A stretch of 64,000 bases of DNA. Origin: Opisthocomus hoazin. Its lineage: Eukaryota; Chordata; Aves; Opisthocomiformes; Opisthocomidae. Each line of letters starts with the position of its first letter. The first letter of the stretch is position 1. The stretch is taken from assembly GCF_030867145.1 (NCBI RefSeq), contig NC_134415.1:73437300-73501299 (forward strand). Reading direction: 5' to 3'. The notes under the pieces were generated by a model, which ran no database searches, was not told the origin of the DNA, and saw nothing but the letters and a program-made list of their open reading frames with translations. Shown piece after piece: positions 44,944 to 58,500 of the stretch. A program made the position numbers and the translations under genes.

Positions 44944-47900
44944 AGTATATGCTCCTTTAAACTGGAGTTGAATCCTCCACTGGTGTAATTTAAGATAGAT
45001 CCATCAGCATAAATCAAGTTAATCAACATACACCAGCTGAGAGTCTACATCTACAAAGATTCTTCCCTTCAGCTATCGCATTGTTCTCTGGTACAAGCCC
45101 AGGAACCTGAGTTAAGCAATAAGAGTGCACCAAAAGGGAAACAGACTTTAAAATAGTAATTGTCACATTATTAACATACTTTGCATTGGTACGGGGAGCA
45201 CTCCAAGGATTCCAAGCAGAATAGTCAGTCTTCAATCAAATCATTACAAGTTCACAAAACCCATTTTACAGATGAGATATTCATTCTGTGAAAGGACTGA
45301 AGATTATACTCAGTCTTATCAGAACAGAATATTGTCACATTTTCTTTGACCACAAAGTCAGGTTATGAAATTCTGACCCCCATCATTAGCTGACTTCTCC
45401 CACCCCAGAACCACAGGTCTTTCCCCCCTCAGCAGCAATGACTTGTCCACTGCAGGGCTGGTGCAGCAAACAAGACCATTCACACGTCTGGAAAAAAAGT
45501 TACCTCCAGAGTCAAGGGTCCTGAGTCCCACCTTGTGAATTTAAATAAACTGATATCCCAGGAGAACACGGAGATGGTGTATGTTTTTTTCTGGTAGATG
45601 CCCCAAACAGGTATGCGTAAGTACAATTGCCTGGATGGAGAAGGTGGTCTCCTTAAAAATAATTGAAGAGTTCTCTGATCTGAACAAGATGGGGGATATA
45701 TTTTCTGCAGGCTGTACAATTTTCTTCCAAGTCTACAGATGGAGATTAAAAAAATCAGGACATTTCATGTCAAAAAGGCTGTAATATTTAAAGTCCTCAT
45801 TGGCAGGAGAAAAGACCTGTCCAACTGAATGCAGCTTTGCACTTTTGCATCCTAAAGCACTGGCAGAGAACCCTAATAATTTCTGTTATGCCTGGCCTGT
45901 GGATAGATTTCTTCATTTTGCTGCAAGCCATATGGCTTTCATGAAAAATACTTTTTTTCTCAAAATACTAAAATACAGTAATACGTGGCTAATATTTTAT
46001 TTACTTGCCAATATCTTTTGGGGACAGTAATTTAGTCTTGGATAAAATTACGCACTACAAAATTTGTAACAGTTACTGCCGAGGTGTATTGAGATATAGA
46101 AGTATTTGTCTTCTTCCTCGCTAAAATGAATTTGACTGATAAAACCATGTCTCTATTGGAATTTTACTCATGCCACGAGAGCACTAAAATAAATGTCAAT
46201 GAAAATATTAAGTATTCTGTTTGTTACTTAGAGATCATTATTCATGTCAGAGAAATGTATTTGCAGACTTACTGCATCAACTTCATCCTTAACACTAAAA
46301 TTCACTGGAATCATACCAGAGATGAGTGTGGCATACTGACTTCAATAATACAAAACTATAACATGTATTTTTTTATCTCTCAGAAGAAATGAGATTCATT
46401 ATCTTAAGGGATTTCTGTGTGTTACCAATGAGATTCCATTTCACAACAGATTCTGTTACACAACAATCTTAAAATCAGTTTTCATTAAAAGACCTTTTTT
46501 TTTTTGTGTGTGTGAAGACATTCAGGACTGGTGTTTTTCTTCATCCGTCCTTCTTTACTCCAGACATGGTATTTGTTCAGAGAAGCTCCAAAAACTTTTC
46601 TCAGATGTAAAATTATGTTAGGATCCCAGACACTATCTAACTGAAACAAAAGAAAAGTTGAAAAAGCGCTTTCTGGAATCTAAATAAACAGTGTTGTTAC
46701 CAAGGAATGCTTTTACTATTTCTTTAAAACATCACTTTGATGTTTGAGGAAGTTACAGCTTGCTAGGACACAAAATATTTGACAAACAAAGCACACATCT
46801 CATGTTGCTGAAAGTACACAGAGAACTAAAGCACGGCAAAGTACAGGCCAAATTCTGTCCTCCTAGGCAAATCTTACAAAAGAGTATAGCTTCAAATAAG
46901 CAGCAAAGAGCATGATTTGCTGACTTCTCAAGCATTTTACAGCATTCCAAAAGTGAAGAGAACAAAGTTTTCTGTGCATCATAATCTGGCTAGATTAAGC
47001 TGTACTTCTAGAAGAAACCCTTAAAACTAAGACTATAGCTTTTATTAACAAAGAATATAAAACAACAGCTTACGTAGCACATGTGTCAAGTATTTAACTC
47101 CCTCCAAATATTAAGATTACAGAAAACACTTGGTGTGATGGTGCAGGGAGGAAACTGTATTGTGTTTGACAGTGGTATTCAGAACCACAGCAGGATAAGT
47201 CACTGGGTAAGGAGAGCTGTAGTTTATCTGGAGGGATACAATTTTCAGAAGACATGGAAAACAGAGGACAGAGAAGGTGTGGTGGCTCAACAGAGAACTA
47301 CTTGTACAGACTTTATAGTGCAGATGGTATAATAAAGAAGGGGATAGCAATAACACATTTTAGACAAAAAGGAACAGCAGTCGGTGTCTGCAGCAGAACA
47401 CCACAGCAGCAGCTCAGAAGAGCTGATGAATGAATTCTGAAATGTCAGTGTGATGGGTGTGGGAATTAATGCTAATCTAGGGAGGAAATCTGAAAGAAGT
47501 TACTTCAGCAATACTGTACAAAAGATGAGCATAAAATCAAGCAATTATAAAAATACTCAACAATCAAAGTACCGTTTTGCAAGGTAGCACAGACAGTAAT
47601 TGGGGAGTACGAGAAGAAAGACAGACAATTGTAAAGCACAGCAATCCTCATGTACAACTACACAGAAAGGCCACCAGGTCTGCTGAGCAGACTCCTTAGC
47701 AAGCATAGCGTAATAAACTCTGTTGGCATAATTTCAAATTGTAGCTTTTGTGTTCCATGCACATTTAGATGGGGAGATTGCATTTAAAACAAATGCAGTT
47801 CCGTCCTTTTTTCTCAGGACAAGACTTTCAGCTCTGAAATTATAAGAGGATTTGGGAAGTCCATTTGAACCAGTGAAGACTCACAGGGAAGCCTCTGCCT

Positions 47901-50900
47901 CCATTTTGCACCTCCTTTGGCAGCACGACCATCGGCAGCTATGCATTTCCTTTCCTCAAGAGCAGCCTTTCTGGTTCAGCAGTGCCAGAACCCAGGCCCC
48001 TGTTCTGGATGCGCTGTGAGAGCAGAGCTGGAGCCGACAGAAGACTTGCAGGCATGAGAGTCACCTAATGTTACGCAGTCCTGGGGTGAAAGATGAAGGC
48101 AAGGAGAGCCCTGCCACAGCGATGTCTTTCCTGGCTTCCATGATTCTCCACTCAGACTGCAGCTGGGACCAGCAAGTCCCTGACCAGATAACTGCTAGCA
48201 AAATAAAAGAAGAGAGTTATCTAAATTGTTTCCTGTTTCTGATGTTGATGTAATTGCCTCTCCTCAGTAGCAAAAACATTTCACAGTAATGCAAAGTGTA
48301 TTGAGTCTAAGGAAAATGGAGAAGTGTTAAAGATTCTTTTTGAATTAAAACCCTGAGATGCTGGCATGAGATGCAGTTGGCCTGAGTGACTCCAGCAGTG
48401 ATTATAAAAGATTAAGATCAAATAGAAGAATGGAACTGAAAGGAACCCTATAGACAGGCTATAATCTTCCCTCACTGATCACAGATAATATTTGTAGTGT
48501 TTTGAAGTGCTAATGTAGTGCCCACAAATGAGCCAGCAGTTCACTTCAGAAAACGTACATGATCCAGACTTCATTGACATCAATGACATGGATAACATTA
48601 ACTGCAAGCAACAGTAAAATGTTAAATAAAAATATTTAATACTTCAGGAATATTCCTTTAGCTTCTGAATTTTTACCAGACAAAAGAAAAGCAATCCCAT
48701 CACCCCAGGTCAACATATTTTCTTCATATCTTGTGGTGATACCGTACATCACGTGTCCACAACTACCATATGTAGGCCATCAAAGTTTGATTTTAGCATA
48801 TTATAAATAGCCATTAATATAAATACATTTACTTTGAAAGAAACGCTGTATTCCAGGTCAATAGGTTCAAAAGTCAGACATCCATGCAACTCTTGAATAT
48901 TGCTGCCACCTTCAGGAAATACATAATAAAAAACCCCAAAAATATTAATTAGAAAAGAAATGGCAAATAAACCAGAGACTTATGATGCTACTTTGTTACT
49001 ATATTGTACTTCTGTGACACGAATTTTCATAATGGCATATAAAGATTATTTTATTATCCTCAATTTCCAATAAAGAAGTAAGTCCAACGTTAAGAGATTT
49101 GCCAAAGGCCAATCAGAGCCAGTGACACATATGTCCTTAGCTCCTTGAAGTCTCACTGAGAAAGATTTGTGGATCAGAAAATCATTTCATTGGCATTTGG
49201 ATATTTATATTGTCATTGAAGCTTATTTTGGCTTTGATTCATTGAGGCAGTTACTTAGCATTGCAGTGTAGATTTAATCGCCTGTACTAAACCTCAGTTC
49301 CAGTAGTTAGTTTTACAACCACATGCAGAGTATCTATTGAAAAATGCATCATAAAATATAGATAGAAATATCAGAGTCTATATATTCACTAAGTTGCATT
49401 TTTGATCAGTAACATTCCTGATTGTTATTGGGCAGGATGGTTCCGAGTTGATGCTTTACAGTGTTATGCGAGAGTCCTATTGATTTCCTGACAGCTTCTC
49501 ACTTCTTTTTCTCGGACAAGAAACATCAGGAATAGTGGTGTAAGAGCTTCAGTATTCATGAAATACCAGCATAACTGAAGTTTAATTACCAAATAAGTAA
49601 AAAGACCCAATTTTATTTTTTGATTCTTTTAAGAGCTGACACGCAGTTTATATTGGCTTAGCTCTGAAGTAGTAAGGTACAAACTCATTTGATGTAACTT
49701 TAGACTAAAGTCATGATAGTTTACTTCTTTTTTGTGATGGAACCAATGTAAATTCTGTATAGCTATGTTTTAACGCAGGCCTTCCCAGTGGAGCTGATGG
49801 TATGAAGTGATCCAGCCCGTGACCCTCATGCCCGTTTACCCACCGATTCCTTATTGTTTAACGGAAACATCTAGTAATGGGTTAGTATTTCCCCAGAGTG
49901 CACAGGGAGGAAAGGACAGATGGTCTCCAAAATAGAAAATTTCCTTTGGAGATTATTTAAAAAGACTTTCCCATCGGCAGCAATATTTTAAGCAGTTTCC
50001 TTTTTGATAGTTATGATTAGATTATGATCTAATGAACTCTCAAAACATGCTTGTTGTTCCTCCAAATTTTGGAAACTCTTATGATTAGTTACGTGAGATG
50101 GCAACAAATGCCACAGTGGTCATAAAACAGTTGGTGAAGTTTCTTTATCTTTTATTTGGGGGCTCAACAACTGCTTGAGGGATATCAAGAGTATTCAGAA
50201 AGGTGAGGTAGGCTTCTTGTGTTATCTCCAGAGCCAGATTTCACACTTATTTCTCCTCTACCTCAGTTGTAGTTTGGGAAACTTTAAAGTGGGGATATCC
50301 TGGCTTCTCCTGGCCTTGACTTAGCTCTGGAATGGAGTATAGAAAGTGGTTTGGTTTTGTTGTTTATGAAGTGTTGATTCCCCTCCCCTTGAGTTCTTCT
50401 TTGGTATATACTCCTATGAAAACCGTATCAGCCAAGGAAACGTATGAAGTGAAATTTCAATACATAATGGTTACAGTAAGTTTTTCTGTTATATACTAAA
50501 ATCCAGCTCTTTAGCTTGCTAAAACAAAGGTCCTACCTACTGAATTGCTGACACTAATGGCTGTGTATCAACTACATAAAATCAAAATCTCTCCAGACCT
50601 TTGTGTGCCATCCACAGAAGTGTGGTCTTGTGGACAGTTACCATGACAGGAAAGAGAAGAAGAGGGCAAGGCAGAACAGAGCAGAAAGGGAGGAAAGGAG
50701 GGAAATTGTGTCCCTGGTTGAGAATGATATTAGCACTAAGATCAGATGCTCCCACTACTATCATTAGCTGTAAAGAAGATTTCTTTGCTGTTCACAGTTT
50801 CCTCCTTTCTGAACTGCCATGTTGAAGACAGTGAAGGAGCATTTTAGATTTACAGAAATTTGGAATAAACTAGTAATGCAAATGTTTGGACATGTTCAAG

Positions 50901-52609
50901 GTATGGCGAGAGAATCTTCTTATTAATCATCAGGTACGAAAACTAAACTTCTCTGTAATATTTAGATGACTCACATCCCTCTAATATTTCACAATTTGAA
51001 ACTTTGCTTACCTTATATGCTATACATTCTAAGAAATGGTGCATTTGCTGTTTGCTCTAAGTTTCTAAAATGATAGAAGTCAGCACTGTGACTTTCTACA
51101 AACGTTGACATCCTAAGAAGACTTGTTTGCATCTCATGTGTTCCTGAGCTAGGGTAAAGAGCCAGGGGCTTTCCTGCTTGTACAACTAGGAGAGAACATC
51201 TGGAACAGTTTTGCCATTGAAAAAGATGCCTTGGTCTAAGAGACCATGGAATTTCACCGGTGTGAAATCCGCATGAACAATTTGACAGCGATTGCAACCT
51301 CTCTCATGTGACTGGCATCCATCCACACAAACATAATGCACTTCAGAATAGAGTTGCTCACCCTGGACTGTCACCCTCAGAAAAGGTATCTGCCTGGATG
51401 CACCCTGATGATCATGCCAAATGGCACCTGAGATCTGCCAGCTTGGCTCAGGAGAAAGGGCTCCGGGCTCTAACTGCTGCAAAACATGTGGCAAAAGAAG
51501 CTGGATGAAACACAGAAGGAGGAAGAGAGTAGAAAGGAATGGAAGGATTTCAGAAGCACCACAGGTACCATGAGAACATCTTTCTGTGATGCCACTACAA
51601 CTGCCAAATTGCCTTGTAAGGTATTTTGTAAGATAGGAAAGGCATGCTAAAATGGAGGCTTTTTCAGTAAGGACTAGGAATGCTGAATGTTATGTATATT
51701 GGATTTATTTCATACCAGCCATGAAACTGAGGTGCTGTCACTCGAATCAGCACTTGTGAAGTGACAGAGGAATTAGAAGTGTTGTACCACAGCACCGCAC
51801 TTCTCAGTCAGTATGGGGACAGGAAAGCAGCAAACCTCTCGATTGCCTCTGAAAGAGGAGCCTGGATTGGACCAAGAATAAGCTGCTGTCACTTGAAGCC
51901 CATTCCAAACGGTGCACTAGAAGAAGTGGAGAGTGCACGGCCGAGCTCACAGGACTCCGGCGAGTCTGCTCAGGGTCCTTTGCAAGCAACAGTCAGCAGA
52001 CAACTGTTCCAGTTTTTGTTTTGTGGGTACCTGAGGGCACCGGCCACTTCAAAGCGCTGAAAAGAACAGCTTTAAACGTACCACAGACTCAGCTGCTACT
52101 AATCCAAATCTTGTTTCTGAGGAACTAGCAGTAAGACGTGTTTCTGTTTCAATTCCCAAATGATCATTTTTCAATAGAAATATTGTATTTTACATGCTTG
52201 GCCCCAATGTGCTAGCAGTTCCGCAGTGGCAGAGTGAATCCTTATGTTTACGTAGAGCTCTATTAACCGAAGGGGCTACAGATCCACTTACAGGAGCATT
52301 TTGTCATGGAAGATTCGCATTTCTGACATAAAGAGTAAAGGATTAATATCTACAGTGTGCCACCTTACACGCTAGCACTGTCATACATCATTGTAAGTGG
52401 TTTTTTTAGCTTATTTCCGTTTGTTACAGCTAAGCTAATGGAAAATGATTTCAAACCAAAATGCTTTTGCTGTTATGTCTGTATTTGTTGAATCAGCGAG
52501 AATCCTGTTTGCTCTTTTTGCAGTATTGCCTCCACCCCAGGAGGGGATGAGGCGTTAGAAAACATCCCGCCGTTCATATTTTTACTGGTTTTATTTGCTG
52601 AGACACTCT
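44944..52609. other. Intergenic DNA upstream of TBC1D32
   Basis: No exon, CR1 or RNA gene is recognised in these 7.7 kb. A T run lies near 46495. A 102-codon minus-strand frame at 51186-51494 has an unusual cysteine/histidine content but no identifiable family. The rest is AT-rich spacer that becomes GC-rich only at the TBC1D32 island. Confidence 0.55.
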
Positions 52610-53450
52610 GCTCCCCTGCTGATGTAAACCGGGAGCGGGGAACTTGGCCACAGCGCTGGGAGCGGGGGCAGCTCCGCATCCATCTTTCCCCCGGTCAGTG
52701 CTGCCACCTCCGCCTTACATCGTGTGGCCCAGGGAGCGGGGGCCGCTGAGGCGCGCTGCGAAGAAGGACCGCGAGAGCCAGAGCAGCCTCCGATGGAGAC
52801 CGTTTTATCCTTGAAACCGTTGCCCGAGCGGCTCCGGGGCCGCCGGCCTCCCGCCCTGCCCGCCCCCGCCGCGACGGAGGGTGCTGGCGCGGTACTGGGG
52901 CCCGTAGCCAGCGAGGGTCGAGACCCCCGCCCCGGGGCGGGCGGGGACAGCGGCAGAGCCCGGCCCGGGCGGGCGGCGGGGTGAGGCGGCCCGGCCCTCC
53001 CGCGCCCCGCCGGCCTCTCGCGATGTTGCTCAGGGCCCCGCGAGACTCGGCAGCGGGCGCAGCCGGTTGTTAAGGGCCGCCGCCCGGGGAGACGCGCGGC
53101 CGGCGCGACGGGGAGGGCAGCCGCCGCCTTAAGGTGATTCCCACCGGCCTGGGGGGCTGGGTGCGGGGCGAGGAGCCGGCGAGGGCCGCGCACCGCTACG
53201 CTCCTCTCCGCGACGCGCGGCGACCGGCGGGGCCCAGCCGGGCCGCCCGGAGCCTGGGGCTGGGCGGAGCGCGGAGTGCGGGGCCCCAGGGCCGGGCCGG
53301 GCCGGGCCGGGCCGGGGAGCGTCTCGGAGGCCCCGGGGGGGGAGGCGAGCTGCGGCAGCCACGGTGCTAAACCGGTGCCTGAGGCGAGCGCGTCCAGGGT
53401 GCCCTGGCAGAGCCCCTCTGCCCTGTCCGCCGCGGCGTGAGGGAAGGGCC
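52610..53450 (+). promoter_or_regulatory. TBC1D32: CpG island, likely TBC1D32 promoter and non-coding first exon
   Basis: This 0.8 kb block is very GC-rich and dense in CpG. It lies 2 kb upstream of the first recognised TBC1D32 coding exon and in the right orientation. It contains many GC boxes and a TCTCGCGA element near 53016-53023, typical of TATA-less housekeeping promoters. Possible first-exon donors are GTGAGG at 52981 and GTGAGG near 53437; I cannot choose between them. Long frames on both strands here reflect the lack of AT-rich stops, not coding. Confidence 0.75.
53289..53315. repeat. (GGGCC)n tandem repeat
   Basis: About five GGGCC units in tandem, followed by GGGG, lie inside the CpG island. 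The G runs at short spacing could form a G-quadruplex on the plus strand. Confidence 0.85.
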
Positions 53451-55406
53451 CGGTCAGATTTGGCCCCTTCTCCTGGCGCTGTTGAAAAGACGAGCCGCTT
53501 CCATGCGTGAGCTGTCGTCAGAAGCCTGCTGACTGCCCCAGACTGTAGGCAGCTGAGGGGACAACTGCAATCGAGAGGGAGCAGGAATTCTCGCGTGTTA
53601 ACGGCTGTCGTTGGTTTGTTGCTAAAATTGCCACTTATGTTTTGGTTCAGAACCTTCCTGAAGTGAAGGCTGGTGTAAGGAGAGATGCTGGCTGCAGCAG
53701 GCCCCTTCCGGAATCGCCCCGTCGGTTTTGGGGCAGGCTTTGCAGCTGTGGGACAGTGCCGGGAAAATTAATTTGAACTTGAAAGCACTGCACAGGCTGG
53801 GGTTGGTGTACAGTTTCTTAGGGAGAAAATGATAGTTTAAATTTTTCATGGAAACTGCATGGGCCATATGCCTGCTGGAAAAAAAAAGCCAAACCACCAC
53901 AGAAACCAAATGCAACAAACCACAAACCTGTACAAATGAGTTTTAAGATAAATATCTCTGTCAGTGATTGTGTAAGTCGAATAAGACTTTTCAAAGCAAA
54001 CTGGAGGTGAAACTACAGTATACTCGTGATTTGTCTTTATGAATAATTTGAGTGGGGCTTTGCACTGATTGCCAGCCAGTATCCAGATGAAAATGCCTAG
54101 TTATGCCAAAATAACAAGTGAAGTTTTTTGCAGAGCAGTAGGATAATACCACGGTAAGGTCAAAAGATAAGACTTATTAGACCTAAAAATGCATTGACTT
54201 TGATTAAAGATCTTGAGACTGTAATGTACAAGAGGGCTGCAAATCAGGGAGCTAAGATTATTACAAGGGATTTTTTTTTTTTTTAATTTTAATGCTATTT
54301 CTAGTAAGACTATTAAGTTAATGTTGAATTATGGTTGATCAAAATAAAATGTTCTGCAACTGTGCCACTTACCGGAGAGAGCTACGAGCTCAAGGAATCG
54401 TTACCTTTCGTAAAGGGTAAAGCCTCCAGCTGGTGCTATATGGCTCTGATTTTTTTGTTAATTAATAGTATTTAAGTTTGAAGAAGTGATTTATTATATT
54501 GCCTCTTCCAAGTGTGCATAGTGTTTATTCACAGGTGCTTAGAGAGTCTTTGATTTAAAAAAAAAAGTCGGAGGTCTCACAATCATTCTTCCTCAAATAG
54601 ATTAGAAATATATGAGCTAGAACTGCCACTGGGAGTTGGAAGTATTCCTTGTCATATAGAGAAGTTTAAGCCATGAGTTTAGGTTAATTAATTAATCAAG
54701 ATAGAAACAGAGCTTATGGGTTTTTTTGCAACCTTTGAAAATTAAACTTAGAAGACAGTGTCTTCTGGACTTGACAGATATTTCCAGTTTCTTACTGCTG
54801 CTGCTCCTAGTTTTTCCCAGTAGCTGTAGTGTTAAATTGGCAGGAGTCTTGTCACATCACTACAGTTGATTACCCCAGGGAAATTAAACAGTTCTGACAG
54901 TTGCACCTGGCCCTTGTTGCTTGCAAAAACTGCCAGCACCTTCAGTCATTGGCTTGGCAACAGCTCTGAGTAGAGGGATCCAAAAGTTAGAGCTGGGTAG
55001 TAACGGTGGATGAGAAGCAGCTGAGAGATTTATAGAGGTTTCTCATCAAGATACAGCCATTACATCTGTAAAAACTCTTTTTTGTTTTTTTAAATTATGG
55101 TGTAGTCTTGTGCAAATCCTCAAGCAATGACGAACAGGAATATTCAGGCTTTTCTTAATGCAATATCTGATTTCAGAATGTTGTACTAAGGTAACAGGAG
55201 GTTTATTAAAACTGATTTGATTATTTTGTTTGCAGTTTGTCTGAATATAAGCTCTATCAAATATTTCCTGACTGTGATTGTGTCATCTGATGTTGTTAAC
55301 AGGAAAAAGTGGCAATTTAAGGGATTTATACTTTTCTTAGCATCTTGAGGGAAGGAAAAAACCCGAAACTATGAGAGCTTATTATTGTTACATTTGCTTT
55401 ACACAG
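53451..55406 (+). other. TBC1D32: Probable TBC1D32 intron preceding the first coding exon
   Basis: This is AT-rich sequence between the CpG island and the first coding exon. No exon is recognised. Several plausible acceptors exist (TTTGTTTGCAG ending at 55235, and TTTGCTTTACACAG ending at 55406). The second directly precedes the predicted start codon. Confidence 0.6.
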
Positions 55407-55561
55407 ATGTCGCACTTTACAAGCAAAGATGAAGCTCTGTTACAGTCTATGCTTAGACAGCTGCTGCAGAGTGTGAAGGAAAAAATCACCAGAGCCCCAT
55501 CAGTAGAATGTGCAGAAGAGATTCTCTTGCATTTGGAGGAAACAGATGAGAATTTTCACAA
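55407..55561 (+). CDS. TBC1D32: TBC1D32 first coding exon
   Basis: This exon encodes residues 1-51 and two bases of codon 52, from [20 protein letters not shown] to DENFH. The frame is open 12 codons further upstream, but family N-termini begin at this Met and a good acceptor (TTTGCTTTACACAG) ends exactly before its ATG. The donor is AA|GTAAAA at 55562; splicing changes the in-genome Lys codon to Asn (AA+C), matching the family NFHNYEF junction. If an upstream acceptor is used instead, part of the leader is also in this exon. Confidence 0.9.
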
Positions 55562-58500
55562 GTAAAAATACTTTTGCTATTTTTAGTATTGTGAAGGAGG
55601 TGAAATGTGTTGAACTATGTTATTCCTGGGAGACGTTTATAATTTATATTGCTGTGTGAATGTGTATGTATTTATATATAGATATTCCTGTCACTAATCA
55701 ACTCTCAAAAGATGCTAACTTAGAAAATAAAATTAATGTTGCAATTTTCCTGGGTTTTTTTTCCTTTTTTTTTCATTCTTGATAATATATTTTTACTCTA
55801 AGAGTAATTGATGAGCCATTTGTGAGGAAGGAACTTACAAAACTACCTAACTTTGCCAACTCTGATGCATGTGTACTTGTAATCTACTAAATGCACACGT
55901 GAACAGAAGCTAGAAGTCCTCGCTATAGGCGTTCAGGCAGTATTTCTGACACCTGCTAGGCAATATAATGTTATTTTTCAAAATAAGGTAAATTTTTTTA
56001 GAAGGCTACTTGGCTTCCATATGTGATTAGAATCATAGAATCATAGAAAGCTTTGGGTTGGAAGGGACATTTAGAGGTCATCTAGCCCAGCCTCCTTGCA
56101 GAGAGCAGGGACACCTTCAGCTAGACCAGGTTGCTCAGAGCCCCGTCCAACCTGGCCTTGAATGTTTCCAGGGATGGGGCCTCCACTGCTTCTCTGGACA
56201 ACCTATTCCAGTGTTTCACCATCCTCATGGTAAAAAATTTCTTCCTTATCTCTAGTCTACATCTACCCTCCCTTAGTTTAAAGCCATTGCTCCTTGTCCT
56301 GCCACAAGAAGCCCTGCTGAAAATATTTTCCCCGTCTTTCCTGTAGGCCCCCTTTAGGTCCTGGAAGGCTGCTATAAGGTCTCCCCACAGCCTTCTCTTC
56401 TCCAGGCTGAACAGCCCCAACTCTCCCAGCCTTTCCTCATAAGAGCAGTGCTCCAGCCCTTGGATCATCATGATTGTTCTGTCTGGCTTGTATTACTGAA
56501 CCCTTGTACGTCTTATCAGGTAGTCATTCTTTTAATTTATGCTTTGAATAAGGCAGAAATGAATCCCCATCACACTTCTGTTAAATCAGGCTTGACAGGT
56601 TGACCTCAATTACATGCGATCTTGATTTCTGGAGCCCACTCTCCTCTTTCCTTTCCATGGTGTTCTAACTTGGTTGTTTTTTAGTACATGGGAGATTTTT
56701 AGTATGCATTTGTAACAAGTCAAGAGAATATCAAGCTGAAATGACATTGAAGAGATTTTAGTAAGGACCAGAGTTGCTTTGTCAGTGGTACAAGTTAGGT
56801 AAAAGTAAGTGGACTAGAACTAGGGTTTATCTAAAATTTCACTATAATTTTAAGACGTTCATGCCTTTGTATCTTCTGAAGATGCTAAATGCTTTAAAAT
56901 GTACAATTTTTATTTGTATTACAAATTATATCAGATAACACTTTTGTTTACAGTCTTTTGAATTTTGAGCATCAGGTTACTAGGTGACAAGCATGAGAGT
57001 TAAAAAGTTGGTTATAAGCATAACAAAGTTGAAAATTACATGTAATTTTGAAAGAAAAAAAAATTTTATTTAAAGAAAGACATATACAGTGAAAAAACCC
57101 AAACAACTAAAAACCTGTGGAATTACTTCTGTCAAAATTTATTCTGAGGACTTATTAGGAAAATACCTAGGATGAGGGAGTAAAGTCTACAACTGGTACA
57201 AACAAGGCTTAGATAGCTTTCTCTGTTAGAACAGCAAAACCATGCCATCCATTACTTTTTCTGGTAGGTTAAAAGGTTGGTGATCCAAAAGATACTTTCT
57301 TTTAATTAGAAAAATTTTAACTTGCATTTAATGGAAAATCAAGTGATGCTTTAAGTGCAGAATATGAGCGTTACTCTCTGGCACTGGAATATTTCTGGAG
57401 ATATTCTAGTCTTGTTCATGATCCATGGCAGTATGGGTTGGTTTTCATGGAAGGTCAGAGAAATCATGTGGTGTTTTATTAGTGAAACCATTAAGAAACT
57501 TTCTCTTTGACCCTTACCCCCCTCTTATTTTAAATTATGATATCTTAGTACTGTGTTTTTGGATTGTCCAGTCCACTAGTTCAGCTCAGCATTTTGATCA
57601 ATGCTGTTTCTGCCTCACAGTTATTTTGCCTCAGTAATTTATCAGATTTTGAGGCCTTACTTTATCCTTTGTTCCCATTTTGATGTAGAAAAGACAGAAA
57701 CACAGGATCCTTAGAAAACTAATAAAAGGGAAAATTCAAGTTCAAAATTTATGTGCAGGATTTTTAACTATATAAGCAGCATGTTTTCTGTTGTATTTTT
57801 TCCTTAAAGTCTTTTTTTTTCCCCCCTTCCCTGGTGCTTTGTAAGCCCAACTAAGTCAGTCTAACTTGGTTCTGCGTGTGAAGAAGCAGTTCTTTTATTG
57901 CTAAAACACTTGTTACAAAACATTTTTAAGGTGGAAGAATGATGCAGAGGATCAAGGCTAGGACATCAAGCAGGCATAAACTTAGTGGCATGAATAATGA
58001 TGTGATTGCTGTGTATTTCACAGCGAAGCAGTCACTGCAAAAATGTGTACACTGGAAATGTTACAGTCATAAAACAAATGGCAGAAAGTTTTATGAAAGC
58101 TTTCATTCAGTGGAGAGTCGTGTGCAATTTCATTACTGCAGAAGTAAAAAGCCAGCCTTGAAGACAAATGAAAATGCAGATAACATGTTTGCATCTTTCT
58201 TGAGATATATTTCTGTTACTTTCATTGAGAACAAAATTGATGTAGGAATGGAAATAAGTGGGAAATGAAAAAAAAAAGAAAGACAGTTATACCTGATGGA
58301 ACTTGAGGACTTGAGGTAGGCCATCCAGTGAGGATGTATGTGTCATGATACAAGACACAATTTTCTGTGCTTATTTTTTGATGTATCTTTAATGCAGTCT
58401 GTTGGTTTTTTTTTTTTTCGTATCCAAGAAAGGCAAAAGCTGCTGCCTGTTGTAACTGTTGCTTTTATTTCTGTTTGCATTTTATAGCTTTGGACTCTGT

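Noticed and set aside
52724..52984. 86-codon plus-strand frame as an alternative TBC1D32 N-terminus
   Set aside because: It starts at GTG, ends in a stop at the candidate donor, and does not match any TBC1D32 N-terminus.
52591..53193. 200-codon minus-strand frame in the TBC1D32 CpG island
   Set aside because: Very GC-rich sequence lacks stops in all frames; the translation is low-complexity Pro/Arg/Ala and overlaps an opposite-strand frame of equal quality.
57939..58268. 109-codon ATG frame in a TBC1D32 intron as a missed exon or nested gene
   Set aside because: The flanking exons already join in phase with the family sequence, leaving no room for another exon, and no homology is evident.
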